Assembly: GCF_021044775.1 (NCBI RefSeq)
Contig: NZ_JAJNOQ010000015.1
Location: forward strand, 1-32,172
Reading direction: 5' to 3'
DNA: 32,172 nucleotides
From: Paraeggerthella hominis
Lineage (GTDB): Bacteria > Actinomycetota > Coriobacteriia > Coriobacteriales > Eggerthellaceae
This document shows, piece after piece, positions 7,928 to 16,541 of this stretch (positions are counted from its first letter, which is position 1; every line of letters begins with the position of its first letter). Position numbers and translations under genes: made by a program. Below the pieces are notes generated by a model. That model saw only the letters and a list, made by a program, of their open reading frames with translations, was not told the origin of the DNA and ran no database searches.

Positions 7928-8644
7928 ATGGAGAAGAAAGGCAAGGCCACGCTCGTGATCGCCTGCGCGGCGCTGCTCGTGCTCATCGCAGCGGGCTGCG
8001 CGCGCTGCACGATGGTGCACACAGGCGGGCAGGAGGCAACCGAGCAGGCCATAACGCAAGAGACGGAAATCGCCGGCGACGCGCAGGCGGGCCTCGACGG
8101 CCTCGTGGGAACAAAATGGACCTCCCCGGACGGGTCGGCGACCCTCTCGATCGTGAACGGGGCGTTCGCGGAGAACTCGGATGGCGCGCAGCAAATCACC
8201 TTCTGGACGTCGGACAACGCCGTTGCCGACGAGGGCGGGTTCTCCGAGTCGATCTGGATAAGCGACACCGTGACGTCCGACCAGACGCCCTCGCTCGTCA
8301 GGGTCGACGAGGCAGAAGACGGCGGCCTCGTTATCGCCTGCGACGCGTTCGAACTTTCCGATACCTACGTGATCGACGCGCCAGAGGACGTCGAGCTCTC
8401 AATCGCCGGAAACGTCGACTATCTGGCGGAATTGACTGGCGTCGAGCAGGCGGAGATTGCCGCATGCCTGCAGGAGTTCGCGTCGCAAAGGTGTCCCTAT
8501 GCGACGGCGGCCACCTGGGACGGAGAGATCTACATCGACGCCAACAGCGAATCGACCAGCTCGACATTCACCTTCAACGACCCGAACGCGACCATCGTCA
8601 CCGTGACCATCGACGGGCGGACGGGCGAGCTCGAAGCGATGTGA
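7928..8644 (+). CDS. Predicted surface lipoprotein of unknown function
   Basis: A 238-residue protein. A basic start (MEKKGK) and a hydrophobic stretch to residue 22 are followed by a lipobox-like A-A-G-C with Cys24, so a lipoprotein anchored outside the membrane is likely; Ala at -3 is not ideal. The remaining part is acidic and rich in beta-like T/S/D patterns, with no domain I recognise. AAAGGAG at about 7913-7919 precedes ATG 7928. It sits between the wall hydrolase and the VirB6-like gene, with a TGATG overlap into the latter, so it is probably an extracellular part of the transfer machine, perhaps in the place of a VirB7/VirB8-like component. That role is inference. Confidence 0.7.
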   Translation: MEKKGKATLVIACAALLVLIAAGCARCTMVHTGGQEATEQAITQETEIAGDAQAGLDGLVGTKWTSPDGSATLSIVNGAFAENSDGAQQITFWTSDNAVADEGGFSESIWISDTVTSDQTPSLVRVDEAEDGGLVIACDAFELSDTYVIDAPEDVELSIAGNVDYLAELTGVEQAEIAACLQEFASQRCPYATAATWDGEIYIDANSESTSSTFTFNDPNATIVTVTIDGRTGELEAM

Positions 8645-9654
8645 TGCCCATGGGAACGCTTCTGAGAATCTCGTGCGACAGCCGCTTCAGAAAGGCCTTC
8701 GCGCTGACCGTCGCGCTTCTCGCCCTCGTCCTCATACCGACGCAGAGCGCCTATGCCGACATCGCCGACGACATCAACGGCTGGCTCTCCGACCTCCTGC
8801 GGGACGCCGCCAACTGGATGTTCTCGAAGCAGGTAGAGGTGCTCAAGGGAATCGGCTACGACGGCATCCTCGGTGCCGACTTCAACGCCATGCTCACCAC
8901 CTCGGGGAGCATCTCGATGTACGACATAGCCCACGGCGTCTGGCAGGTCGCTATCCTGCCCATCGGCTGCGGGGTGCTCTCGCTCGTCTTCACCATAAAG
9001 CTCATCCAGATTTCCCAGAGGGTCGACGGCAACGCCTCGATGCCGGGCGTGAAGGAGGTCGTGTTCCTGCTCGTCTTCTTCGCGGTGTTCCTGTTCCTCA
9101 TCCAGCACAGCTTCGAGCTCATGCAGGCGATCTACGAGGTGATAGGCATCGCCATCGACAGGGTCATAGGGCTCTTCGGCCAGGGGGACGCCCTGGATGT
9201 GTCGGCGGTCTCGATCGTCACGACCGACGGCGACATCCCCGCCCTGCTCGCGATGCTCATCGTCTCGCTCATCAGCTGGGTTGTGGTGCTCGCCGCGTAC
9301 ATCATCGCGCTCGTGGTCTGCTGGGCGCGCGCCCTGCAACTCTACATCATGGCGGCGTTCAGCCCCATCCCGCTGGCCTTCATGGCGCTCGACGACACCC
9401 GCCAAATCGGAGTCGGCTACCTGAAGAACTTCACGGCGGTGTGCATCGCGGGCCTCATCATCGTCATCCTCCTGATCGCCTTCCCGCTAATCCTGGGAGG
9501 AATCGTCGGCGTGAACCCCGGCACGGCAACCCCCATCGACGCGGTCGCGAACGGGCTCACCTACGCGCTACAGTACCTCGCCATGTGCATCCTGCTCATC
9601 CTCTCGCTCGTGAAGAGCGGGGCCTGGGCCCGGGATATCGTGAGCGGTTTCTAA
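8644..9654 (+). CDS. VirB6/TrbL-like polytopic membrane channel protein
   Basis: A 336-residue protein. A Sec-type signal or first helix (ALTVALLALVLIPTQSAYA) ends with an AYA/D cleavage-like site near residue 40. Then come about five to six hydrophobic helices (around residues 98-118, 136-156, 160-180, 200-235, 262-290 and 305-325). A W-A-R-A-L-Q-L-Y-I segment and the phrase AAFSPIPLAFMALD are characteristic of TrbL/VirB6-like proteins from Gram-positive ICEs. ATG 8644 overlaps the lipoprotein stop; ATG 8650 is an alternative. The frame is open far upstream, but that portion is out-of-frame lipoprotein sequence. It probably forms part of the inner-membrane pore. Confidence 0.82.
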   Translation: MPMGTLLRISCDSRFRKAFALTVALLALVLIPTQSAYADIADDINGWLSDLLRDAANWMFSKQVEVLKGIGYDGILGADFNAMLTTSGSISMYDIAHGVWQVAILPIGCGVLSLVFTIKLIQISQRVDGNASMPGVKEVVFLLVFFAVFLFLIQHSFELMQAIYEVIGIAIDRVIGLFGQGDALDVSAVSIVTTDGDIPALLAMLIVSLISWVVVLAAYIIALVVCWARALQLYIMAAFSPIPLAFMALDDTRQIGVGYLKNFTAVCIAGLIIVILLIAFPLILGGIVGVNPGTATPIDAVANGLTYALQYLAMCILLILSLVKSGAWARDIVSGF

Positions 9655-9672
9655 GAGAAAGGAGAACCTGAC

Positions 9673-10068
9673 GTGTACAACCCGAACAGCAAGGCCTCCC
9701 CAGAGGCGGCGTGGATGATGAACGACCCGGAAGACGGGTCGCGCCTGCTCCTCGAAGCGCACGCGGCGCCGGATCCCACAAGGCCCGACTCCTTGGGCTT
9801 CGCATTCTCCCTATGGGGCCAGGACGAGAACGGATGGAAGGAGCTGACGCGTGGCTTCAACTGGGGTTACTCGGATGCCGAAGAGCTCATCGACGCCGCA
9901 GAGTCCTACCTGGACTGCGAGCCCACGGACATCGAGCGGATCGGCTACGGGGAGTTCGAACGCGCCCTCATCGTTGGCGAGCGGCTCACCTCGAGAGTCG
10001 AACGCGCGAAATGCCCGCCGGCGGTCGAGCAGATGAGGAGAAAGGAGATGAACAAGATGGGCAGATGA
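9673..10068 (+). CDS. Small acidic protein of unknown function, transfer operon
   Basis: A 131-residue soluble protein with no recognised domain. It has several Trp and Asp residues in the N-terminal two thirds (SLWGQDENGWKELTRGFNWG) and a basic tail (RRKEMNKMGR). Start is GTG 9673, with AAGGAG at 9659-9664. It lies 18 nt after the VirB6-like gene and 67 nt before the next gene, in the same direction, so it is presumably co-expressed. No membrane or signal segment. It may be a cytosolic accessory or regulator of transfer, but nothing in the sequence identifies it. Confidence 0.62.
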   Translation: MYNPNSKASPEAAWMMNDPEDGSRLLLEAHAAPDPTRPDSLGFAFSLWGQDENGWKELTRGFNWGYSDAEELIDAAESYLDCEPTDIERIGYGEFERALIVGERLTSRVERAKCPPAVEQMRRKEMNKMGR

Positions 10069-10135
10069 CTCAGGTAAGGCCGAAACCTCCGGCACTTCCA
10101 CATCAAGCCGGAACGAGACGTAAAGGAGGGCTCGC

Positions 10136-10627
10136 ATGAGCCAGGAAACACCGAAGAACACCTATGTCACGCTACACAAGAACTTCGTGCGCACCGACAT
10201 AGAGTACACCGACCGAAGGACCGGTGAGAGAAAGACCTTCAACTCGGTGACCCTGCCCAAGGGCACGGTCATAGACGGGCGCGACGTGAGCTACTACCAG
10301 TTCAGCCCGCTTTTCGTCAACGACTCCCGCTATCGCGGCGAAGACTACCGCGACATCCCGCTGCTGACCGAGCGCGAGGTGTGGCTTCGCAAGAGCATCC
10401 TCGACGAGGACGGAAAGCCCGTCGTCGACGAGGCGGGCGTCGAGGTGAAAGACGTGATGAAAGTCATGCCCGCGCAGATCAAGGAGGCACTCGACCGCAA
10501 CAGGAGCGAATACCTCGAGAGCCTCTCCAAGAAGGTAGGCAGGGCCAGGGACGGAAGCGAAAAGCTCGCACGCGACAACACGGCGAGAGCGGCATCCCGG
10601 ACGTCCAGAGAAGACATCCCGTTTTAA
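10136..10627 (+). CDS. Unknown protein with an SSB-like C-terminal tail
   Basis: A 163-residue protein with no signal or membrane segment. Residues 1-75 have alternating beta-like patterns (TYVTLHKNFVRTDIEY, and later FNSVTLPKGTVIDGRDVSYY). The middle is charged and helical, the tail is basic and then ends in R-E-D-I-P-F. That hexapeptide closely matches the D-D-D-I-P-F end of bacterial single-stranded DNA-binding proteins, which recruits partner enzymes. AAAGGAGG precedes ATG 10136 with good spacing. A role in handling transferred single-stranded DNA is possible, but I cannot show an OB fold by eye. Alternatively it is an unrelated cytosolic factor with a coincidental tail. Confidence 0.68.
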   Translation: MSQETPKNTYVTLHKNFVRTDIEYTDRRTGERKTFNSVTLPKGTVIDGRDVSYYQFSPLFVNDSRYRGEDYRDIPLLTEREVWLRKSILDEDGKPVVDEAGVEVKDVMKVMPAQIKEALDRNRSEYLESLSKKVGRARDGSEKLARDNTARAASRTSREDIPF

Positions 10628-10638
10628 GGAAGTGCGAG

Positions 10639-13600
10639 ATGAGAGAAAGAACCATGGAGAGGATAACCTCCTCGAAGATCGTGCGCGTCGTCATGGCGAT
10701 GGCGCTCGCACTCTCGGTCGCGGTCATGCCCTCGACCGCGCAGGCAGCTGGCCCCGCCTACGAGTCCGGGCGCGGCGTCACGTTCGCCGAGAAGCTGGGC
10801 TTCGACCCCGAGGCATTCGTTGCCAACCTGGAGGCGCACCAGGACCGCTACCTGGGCACCCCCTACACCATGGACGACCGCGAGGCGGGGCCGGGCGCGG
10901 GCATGGACTGCTCGACCTTCGTGAGCTACGCGCTCATCAACGAGGCGGGCGTTTCCGACTCGTTCCTGCGCTACGACATGCAGCCGCGCCATTGGGACGA
11001 CAACTGCCTGCCCAACACCGAGACGCTCTACAACTGGGCGTTCGCCAACTGCGACGTGCAGGTGTTCAGCAGCAAGGCCGACCTTCTGGCCAGCAAGCCC
11101 GCCAAGGGCGACATCCTGTTCGTCTGGGCTAAATCCGCGGGCAACACCCCCGTGGGCGGCGGCGAGAGCCACGTGGGCATCTACTGGGGAGAGGGCAACG
11201 GCGAGGACCTGATGTTCCACGCCATCCCGTCCGTGTGCAAGATCGGTCCCATCGAGGGCAAGGTCGTGGGCGACCTCTACTACGCCAAGGTGACCGTCTC
11301 CCACGGCTTCGACCTGACGGTCGACAAGAGCGCGGGCGACACGATCGTGCTCGACACCGAGGGCAACGGACAGTACGCGACGAGCCTCGAGGGTGCCCAG
11401 TACGGCGTCTATGCGGACGAGGCGTGCACCGACAAGGTCGCGAGCATCACGATCTCCAAGAGCGGCTCGGGCTATTCCGGCACCGCCGAGGGGCTCGACC
11501 CCGGCACCTACTGGGTTAAGGAGACCAAAGCCCCATCTGGCTACGCCCTTGACCCGACGGTCCAGCAGGTCGTGCTCGAAGATGATATGTCCATCTCCTC
11601 TAGCGAGGAGAAGCAGTACTTCCCGATCGATGTCTCCATTACGAAGCTTGCCCGCGATGGCAAGCCGACGCCTGAAGGCGACGCATCGTTCGCCGGCGCG
11701 AAGTTCCGCATCGACTACCCCAACGGAAAATCCGGCGTCTATCAGACCAACGCTGATGGCAAGATTTCCATGAAGGTCGACGACGGCGCGTTCGTCGAGG
11801 GCGAACCCATGGACGTCATAGACGGCATGTACGTGATGCAGCTCGGCACCTATTCGGTGACCGAAATCGAAGCCCCTGAAGGCTGCGTGATTCCCGAGAA
11901 CGCCACCCAGACCATCGAGGTGACCGCCACGAGCCAGCTCACCACCACGAGCACCAAGGCGACCTTCTCCAACGAGTTCGAGGGCACCTTGGGCTACGTG
12001 CAGACCCCTGCTTTGAGCTCCGTCATGGTAGCCAAGGGCGACGCGCTGCTCTTCGACGAGGAAGACACCGAAGGCGACGGCACCTACTACAACTATGCGC
12101 AAGGCGACGCCACGCTTGCAGGCGCGGAGTTCACCATCTACAACGCAAGTGCAGAGCGTGTGGACGTTGACCTGAATGACAACGGCGTCATCGACGAGGG
12201 CGAGGTCTTCGCAGCGGGAGACGCCATCATCACCATCGCTACCGAATACGACGCCGATCTGGATGCCTTCATCGCGAAGACGCCTGAGCAGCTGCTCCCA
12301 TACGGCACCTACCTGGTACGCGAGACCAAGGCACCTCAAGGCTACACTGAAGATGGAGCTACTCAAAAAGAGTTCCAGGTACGCGAGGATGGCAAGGTCT
12401 ACGAGTTCCTGCTTGCTGATGGAGAGCTCAACGAGGTAGCCGCCGGCGGCGTGCAGGTCGTGAAGTCTGACCTCGAGCTCGGGGTATCTGAGGCATTGGG
12501 CGGCAACTCCCACGATACGCTCGATACCGGTTCCACGCTCTCTGGCATCGAGTTCACCATCACGAACGCCAGCGAGCACGGTGTCATGGTGAACGGCCAG
12601 TGGTTCCATGTAGGCGATGCCGTCATGACCATCACCACCCATTGGAACGAGGATATGCAGGTGTATACCGCAGAAACATCTTCCGACACCCTGCCGTACG
12701 GCACCTACACCATCCAGGAGACGGCGACCAACGACTCCTATCTTCTGACCGACGGCGAGCCCCGAACCTTCGAGGTGCGCGCTGACGGCGAGATCGTGAG
12801 CGCATCCAAGGACGGCAACGTGCTCGAGTTCTTCAACCAGGTGGTGCGCAATGACATCGAGCTCGCCAAGATGGCCGACGACACCAACGCAGCCCAACAG
12901 GTGGCCTTCAAGGTGACCAACGTCTCCACCGGAGAGGCGCACGTCATCGTCACCGATCGCAACGGAGACTTCTCCAGCGCGAGCGGCTGGAACAGGCACT
13001 CCGACAACACCAACGGCAACGACCACCTCATGGACGTTAGCTACATCACCGCCGACATGATGGACGCCAAGGCGGGCACGTGGTTCTTCATGGGCGAGGA
13101 CGGCACCGAGGCCGAAGTCGATGATTCCCTTGCCGCCTTCCCGTACGGCGAGTACACCCTGGAAGAGCTGCGAAGCGACACCAATGAGGGCTACCAGCTC
13201 ATCGAGCGCACCTTCTGGGTGGAGCGCGACTCTTCCGTCGCCAGGGCCGTCTGGATGAGCCTGGATGACCAGCCCGGAGCCGACATCGGCACCATGGCGA
13301 CCGACAAATCCGACGGCGACAAGTTCGTCTGGGGCTCCGAAGTCGTCATCGCGGACGAGGTCTTCCACGACGGATTAACCCCCGGTGAGACCTACACGCT
13401 CGAGGCAACGCTGATGGACGCCGACACGGGAGAGGCTGTCAAGAACGGCTCGGGCCCGCTCGCGGAAGACGTCACGGGCACCGTGACCTTCACGGCAGAG
13501 AGGGAGACCGGTTCCCAGGTGGTAGAGCTCTCGCTTAATACGAGCGAGCTCGCCGGCAAGCGCCTCGTCGTGTTCGAGAAGCTCTATGACGCCAATGGCG

Positions 13601-14214
13601 AAGTGGTCGCCACGCATGAAGATATCAACGACGAAGGCCAGTCGGTCACGGTGATCGAGATCGGCACCACGCTCGTCGACGCGGCTGACGGTGACCATGT
13701 GGTCGAAAACGGAACCGTAAAGGTCGTCGACACCGTTGCCTACAAGGGGCTCACCGCAGGCGAGACCTACACCGCCCACGGCACCATCATGAACAAAGCA
13801 ACCGGCATGCCGCTTGAAGACGCCGACGGCAACCCCGTGACCGCGACTGCCGAGTTCGTTGCCGAAGGCTCTGAGGGCACCGTCGAGGTAACGTTTGAAT
13901 TCGACGCGTCGGCGCTTGAGGAAGGTGCTGCGCTCGTCGCCTTCGAAGAGGTGCTCGATGTGGACGGCAACGTCGTGGCGGTCCACCAGGACCTCGAGGA
14001 CGAGGGCCAGACGGTGGTCGTCGACAACCCCGACACGCCCGAAGTGCCTACCGCTCCTTATGACAAGACGGGCGCTGACCTGCTTCCCGTTTGGGTGCTC
14101 GTCTGCGCGCTGGTCGTTTCCGGCACTACCGCTGGCGCGTATGCGCTGCGCAACCGCATCCGCCGCGATGCGGAAGGAGCAGAACTCAATTCCGACAAGG
14201 CGGCAGACAAATAG
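10639..14214 (+). CDS. Giant wall-anchored adhesin: NlpC/P60-like domain, SpaA repeats, Thr-Gln ester (VaFE) domains
   Basis: A 1191-residue surface protein. Signal peptide residues 1-36 (end AQA). An NlpC/P60-like cysteine hydrolase domain runs about residues 45-220, with Cys91 (MDCSTF), His178 (ESHVGIY) and His194. Then come about five SpaA/Cna-B-type domains (residues 230-880), several showing the YWVKETKAPSGY or YGTYLVRETKAPQGY pattern. Two VaFE/T-Q ester domains cover about 885-1010 and 1012-1130, with Gln1001 and Gln1124 in HEDINDEGQ and HQDLEDEGQ. The end is Y1141-D-K-T-G1145, a membrane helix and a basic tail, i.e. a sorting signal without LPxTG. ATG 10639 has AAGGAAG upstream; ATG 10654 is possible. 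It probably mediates donor-recipient contact. Bases 11520-12760 use codons less G/C-rich than the flanks, suggesting mosaic origin. Confidence 0.88.
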   Translation: MRERTMERITSSKIVRVVMAMALALSVAVMPSTAQAAGPAYESGRGVTFAEKLGFDPEAFVANLEAHQDRYLGTPYTMDDREAGPGAGMDCSTFVSYALINEAGVSDSFLRYDMQPRHWDDNCLPNTETLYNWAFANCDVQVFSSKADLLASKPAKGDILFVWAKSAGNTPVGGGESHVGIYWGEGNGEDLMFHAIPSVCKIGPIEGKVVGDLYYAKVTVSHGFDLTVDKSAGDTIVLDTEGNGQYATSLEGAQYGVYADEACTDKVASITISKSGSGYSGTAEGLDPGTYWVKETKAPSGYALDPTVQQVVLEDDMSISSSEEKQYFPIDVSITKLARDGKPTPEGDASFAGAKFRIDYPNGKSGVYQTNADGKISMKVDDGAFVEGEPMDVIDGMYVMQLGTYSVTEIEAPEGCVIPENATQTIEVTATSQLTTTSTKATFSNEFEGTLGYVQTPALSSVMVAKGDALLFDEEDTEGDGTYYNYAQGDATLAGAEFTIYNASAERVDVDLNDNGVIDEGEVFAAGDAIITIATEYDADLDAFIAKTPEQLLPYGTYLVRETKAPQGYTEDGATQKEFQVREDGKVYEFLLADGELNEVAAGGVQVVKSDLELGVSEALGGNSHDTLDTGSTLSGIEFTITNASEHGVMVNGQWFHVGDAVMTITTHWNEDMQVYTAETSSDTLPYGTYTIQETATNDSYLLTDGEPRTFEVRADGEIVSASKDGNVLEFFNQVVRNDIELAKMADDTNAAQQVAFKVTNVSTGEAHVIVTDRNGDFSSASGWNRHSDNTNGNDHLMDVSYITADMMDAKAGTWFFMGEDGTEAEVDDSLAAFPYGEYTLEELRSDTNEGYQLIERTFWVERDSSVARAVWMSLDDQPGADIGTMATDKSDGDKFVWGSEVVIADEVFHDGLTPGETYTLEATLMDADTGEAVKNGSGPLAEDVTGTVTFTAERETGSQVVELSLNTSELAGKRLVVFEKLYDANGEVVATHEDINDEGQSVTVIEIGTTLVDAADGDHVVENGTVKVVDTVAYKGLTAGETYTAHGTIMNKATGMPLEDADGNPVTATAEFVAEGSEGTVEVTFEFDASALEEGAALVAFEEVLDVDGNVVAVHQDLEDEGQTVVVDNPDTPEVPTAPYDKTGADLLPVWVLVCALVVSGTTAGAYALRNRIRRDAEGAELNSDKAADK

Positions 14215-14238
14215 TCAGCCCGACTTGGACGCATGAGA

Positions 14239-14267
14239 GGACGGGGCTGCGTGAGGCTGCCCCGTCC
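14239..14267 (+). terminator. GC-rich hairpin between adhesin and sortase genes
   Basis: GGACGGGGC (14239-14247) pairs with GCCCCGTCC (14259-14267) across an 11-nt loop. It lies 24 nt after the adhesin stop and is followed by GTTATCTTGGAG rather than a clean T run. It may partly terminate or stabilise the adhesin mRNA, giving less sortase than adhesin. It is not a strong Rho-independent terminator. Confidence 0.5.
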
Positions 14268-14285
14268 GTTATCTTGGAGATAGCA

Positions 14286-15023
14286 ATGAAGACGAAGATC
14301 AAGAGCCGCATCGCGCTCATGGCAGCAATAACGGCGTTCATAGCGGCAGGAGTGCTGCTCGTGTGGCTTTGCGGCATCCACGGCAGGGCTGCGGATGTTG
14401 ATCCCTCTCCCGTCTTAGGGCACATCGAAACCAGTGCGGCTGACGATGGATTTCCTGCGGTCGACTGGGATTACTGGCTTTCCGTGAACCCCGATATCGT
14501 CGCCTGGGTAACCGTTCCTGGCACAAACATCGACTATCCCATCGTCCAGGCGAGCTCAGGCGACCCGACCTTCTACCTTGACCACGACGTCTACCGTGGA
14601 TGGAACCCCTACGGATGCCCGTACCTCGACGCCGACTGCGCAGAGCTTGGCCTCGACAGCCCGGTGGCGCTCATGTTCGCGCACCATATGAACGACGGCA
14701 GCATGTTCTCGGCGTTCGCCAGCTTCTCCGACGCCTCGTTCGCGAATGCTCACAGCGAGATACTCCTGCAGACGCCCGAGGAGAAGATGCGCCTGAGCGT
14801 CATAGCGGCAGATGTGGTCGACTCGAGCAGAGAAGGCAAGCGGCTGAGGTTCGCAGACGACGATGAGCTCGACTCCTGGCTCGAGGAGCTGCTTACCGAG
14901 GCGGACGTCGTCCTCAACGGGGATGCGCAAGCGGACAGCGTCAAGGCGTTCTGCACCTGCAGCTACGGGGAATGGAGCAGTCACGAGCGTACTATCGTAT
15001 ATGCGCAGGAGGAAGCGGAATGA
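14286..15023 (+). CDS. Class B-type sortase
   Basis: A 245-residue membrane-anchored transpeptidase that would join a cleaved sorting signal to the cell wall. The N-terminal helix (about residues 8-30) is an uncleaved anchor. The sortase fold follows, with WVTVPGTNIDYPIVQ (class B signature), a histidine pair H133-H134 in MFAHHMN, catalytic Cys225 in F-C-T-C-S-Y-G and Arg235 in SHERTIVYA. Length and the long insertion before the catalytic Cys fit SrtB-like enzymes. Start ATG 14286 follows TTGGAGAT. It immediately follows the adhesin gene, whose C-terminus bears an unusual D-K-T-G signal, so the pair is probably substrate and dedicated enzyme. The pairing is inferred from adjacency. Confidence 0.9.
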   Translation: MKTKIKSRIALMAAITAFIAAGVLLVWLCGIHGRAADVDPSPVLGHIETSAADDGFPAVDWDYWLSVNPDIVAWVTVPGTNIDYPIVQASSGDPTFYLDHDVYRGWNPYGCPYLDADCAELGLDSPVALMFAHHMNDGSMFSAFASFSDASFANAHSEILLQTPEEKMRLSVIAADVVDSSREGKRLRFADDDELDSWLEELLTEADVVLNGDAQADSVKAFCTCSYGEWSSHERTIVYAQEEAE

Positions 15024-15169
15024 TGCTGCGGATTATATGCTTCATCATCGGCATGGCGATGATGGCCTGCACGATCGTGGGATACGCCTGCATTCGGGTG
15101 GGGGCCATGAGCGAGCATGCAGAGATGCCCGCCGTCAAAAGAGAAAATGCCCCCGACTCGCGCGTCTAG
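15020..15169 (+). CDS. 49-residue single-pass membrane protein
   Basis: Starts at ATG 15020, overlapping the sortase stop (ATGA), with GGAGGAAG at 15008-15015 in the end of the sortase gene; ATG 15023 is also in frame. The protein has one hydrophobic helix (about residues 4-26) and a charged tail (EMPAVKRENAPDSRV). Translational coupling and a plausible ribosome site support a real gene. The function is unknown; it may be a sortase partner or the last piece of the transfer operon. The convergent terminator lies just downstream. Confidence 0.55.
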   Translation: MMLRIICFIIGMAMMACTIVGYACIRVGAMSEHAEMPAVKRENAPDSRV

Positions 15170-15180
15170 GCATAAAAATA

Positions 15181-15208
15181 GGGCAGAATCGCTCTCGCGA
15201 TACTGCCC
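15181..15208 (-). terminator. Rho-independent terminator of the leftward mob-abi operon
   Basis: GGGCAG-A-ATCGC (15181-15192) pairs with GCGAT-A-CTGCCC (15197-15208) around a TCTC loop; one A-A mismatch. On the minus strand the stem is followed by TATTTTTATG, giving a proper U tract for leftward transcripts. The rightward operon ends 12 nt before the hairpin, so it could also use the stem, though without a U tract on that side. Confidence 0.75.
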
Positions 15209-15339
15209 CGCAAACCCGAAGGTTTCTAACTGACTTCATTATCCCCGAATCGCCCCGAATGTCAAACGAGCTGGCGCGGGTTAGAGCCATCCTCCAAGAT
15301 TTCAGCAAGAACGCTGCGCCAAAGATCGGCAGACGTCCG

Positions 15340-16302
15340 TCATGCCAACCAGTCGTCGAAGACTTTCTCCAGGAAGCGATACGAAGCAACCAGGGCATTG
15401 CTGTGCGCATACCAGTCCGCATTGGTTTTCGCCCTTCGTTTAAGGGCTTCTAGCCTCTGGGCGGCCGCGCAGCGCTTCTGCCCCGGAACGAAATGCCCGT
15501 GCGCGAATGCCAGGGAAGTCATCTGCAGGATGCGAGGGTTGCGGAGCCTCGCGCGCCTAAGCCTTCGCGACACGCCAATCTCGGCGAGGGCCGAGCTGAC
15601 CATCGCGGGCGGCCTGCTCTCCAATGAATTCGAGCCGACGCCCAAGCCGTTGATCATGGCGCTGGAATGCGCCGCAGCATTCCTCAGGGAGCTCACGCGC
15701 CTGAGCAGGTAATGCTCGTCTCTCATCCTGGGATCATCCCAGCGCTCGGAGCAGAAGAGGTAGAAGTCCGCGAACGCCCCGAACGACGACAACTCAAGAA
15801 ACACCCAGGCGGGCATCTCTTTTATCGGATACCGTGCGACGAGGGGGCCGAGATAGGCGTCGTTCTCCAAACGGGAAATCTCGCCCCTGCGCCTGTTGCG
15901 GTCACCGTGGTTGAGATGCGCAAGGTAGTCGACGAAGACGGAGTAGCCGTCCTCGTCGGAGTCCTCGGTTATCCTCTCGACGAGCTTGGTCTTGGCGGCG
16001 TTCTCCACGTCGAGCGTGAGGGGCAGCAGGAACCCGCGCAGCTCCTGGTCGATGCCCGCGAGGTCAACGAGGTGTCCGAAGTCGAGTCCCGCGTACTCGC
16101 CGTCGCGCTCGCCGCCGATGCGCTTGGGAAAGAGCACGCGGTATGCCGCAAGCCTGAAGTAATGGTCCTGCTCGGACAGGATGCGGGCGGCCTCCGCCTC
16201 GGCGCACAGCCCGAAGGTCACGCCTTTGGACTTCAGGTGCTCGATCTGTTCCTCGATGGTGAGCTTCGGCTTCCTGCCGTGCCCTTCTTTGACTTCTTCC
16301 AT
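15340..16302 (-). CDS. Abi_2 family abortive infection protein (AbiD/AbiF-like, HEPN motif)
   Basis: A 320-residue protein. The N-terminus K-L-T-I-E-E-Q-I-E-H-L-K-S-K-G-V-T-F followed by HYFRLAAYR is the classic Abi_2 opening. R-N-A-A-A-H in SLRNAAAHSSA has the R-x4-H pattern of HEPN ribonucleases. Abi_2 proteins stop phage growth by killing or halting the infected cell. I chose ATG 16302 since the family motif begins 12 residues later; the frame is open to 16494 without stop, with an upstream region that lacks homology. The ribosome site before 16302 is weak, so a start further upstream (e.g. 16374) cannot be excluded. It is last in the leftward operon, after relaxase and unknown genes, so it is defence cargo co-expressed with mobilisation. 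Confidence 0.82.
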   Translation of the reverse strand: MEEVKEGHGRKPKLTIEEQIEHLKSKGVTFGLCAEAEAARILSEQDHYFRLAAYRVLFPKRIGGERDGEYAGLDFGHLVDLAGIDQELRGFLLPLTLDVENAAKTKLVERITEDSDEDGYSVFVDYLAHLNHGDRNRRRGEISRLENDAYLGPLVARYPIKEMPAWVFLELSSFGAFADFYLFCSERWDDPRMRDEHYLLRRVSSLRNAAAHSSAMINGLGVGSNSLESRPPAMVSSALAEIGVSRRLRRARLRNPRILQMTSLAFAHGHFVPGQKRCAAAQRLEALKRRAKTNADWYAHSNALVASYRFLEKVFDDWLA

Positions 16303-16460
16303 GATAATAGTCTTTCGCGTTTGGCTTGCGCCTTCCCCTTGCCGGACAGGCGGCGCTTGGTCGATCCCCTCCATTATCTTCGATTTCGACACCCTGGCGT
16401 TCCAGAACGTCCAATTCGAAGAAGCCGGATTCCTACCTGTCTCTATGCCTGTTTCCATGT

Positions 16461-16541
16461 TCACATGAACTTGAACACCGCCTTGATGAGCCATCTGCAG
16501 AATGCGCCGATAGCGCTGAACGCAAACTTAATCGCCTTCAT
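16461..16541 (-). CDS. Possible 26-residue amphipathic peptide
   Basis: The minus-strand frame from ATG 16541 to TGA at 16461 encodes a peptide opening MKAIKFAFSAIGAFCRWL and ending IKAVFKFM. It is basic and amphipathic, with regular hydrophobic spacing like a membrane-active helix. The start overlaps the end of the gene before it (16528), which favours translational coupling. It might be a small toxin, a membrane regulator or chance. Position between the unknown protein and Abi gene is the only context. Low confidence because of the length. Confidence 0.35.
   Translation of the reverse strand: MKAIKFAFSAIGAFCRWLIKAVFKFM

Noticed and set aside
10624..13368. 914-residue minus-strand frame opposite the adhesin gene
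   Set aside because: A shadow of a high-GC gene; the Val/Gly/Leu-rich translation shows no domain, and the plus strand has clear SpaA and NlpC motifs.
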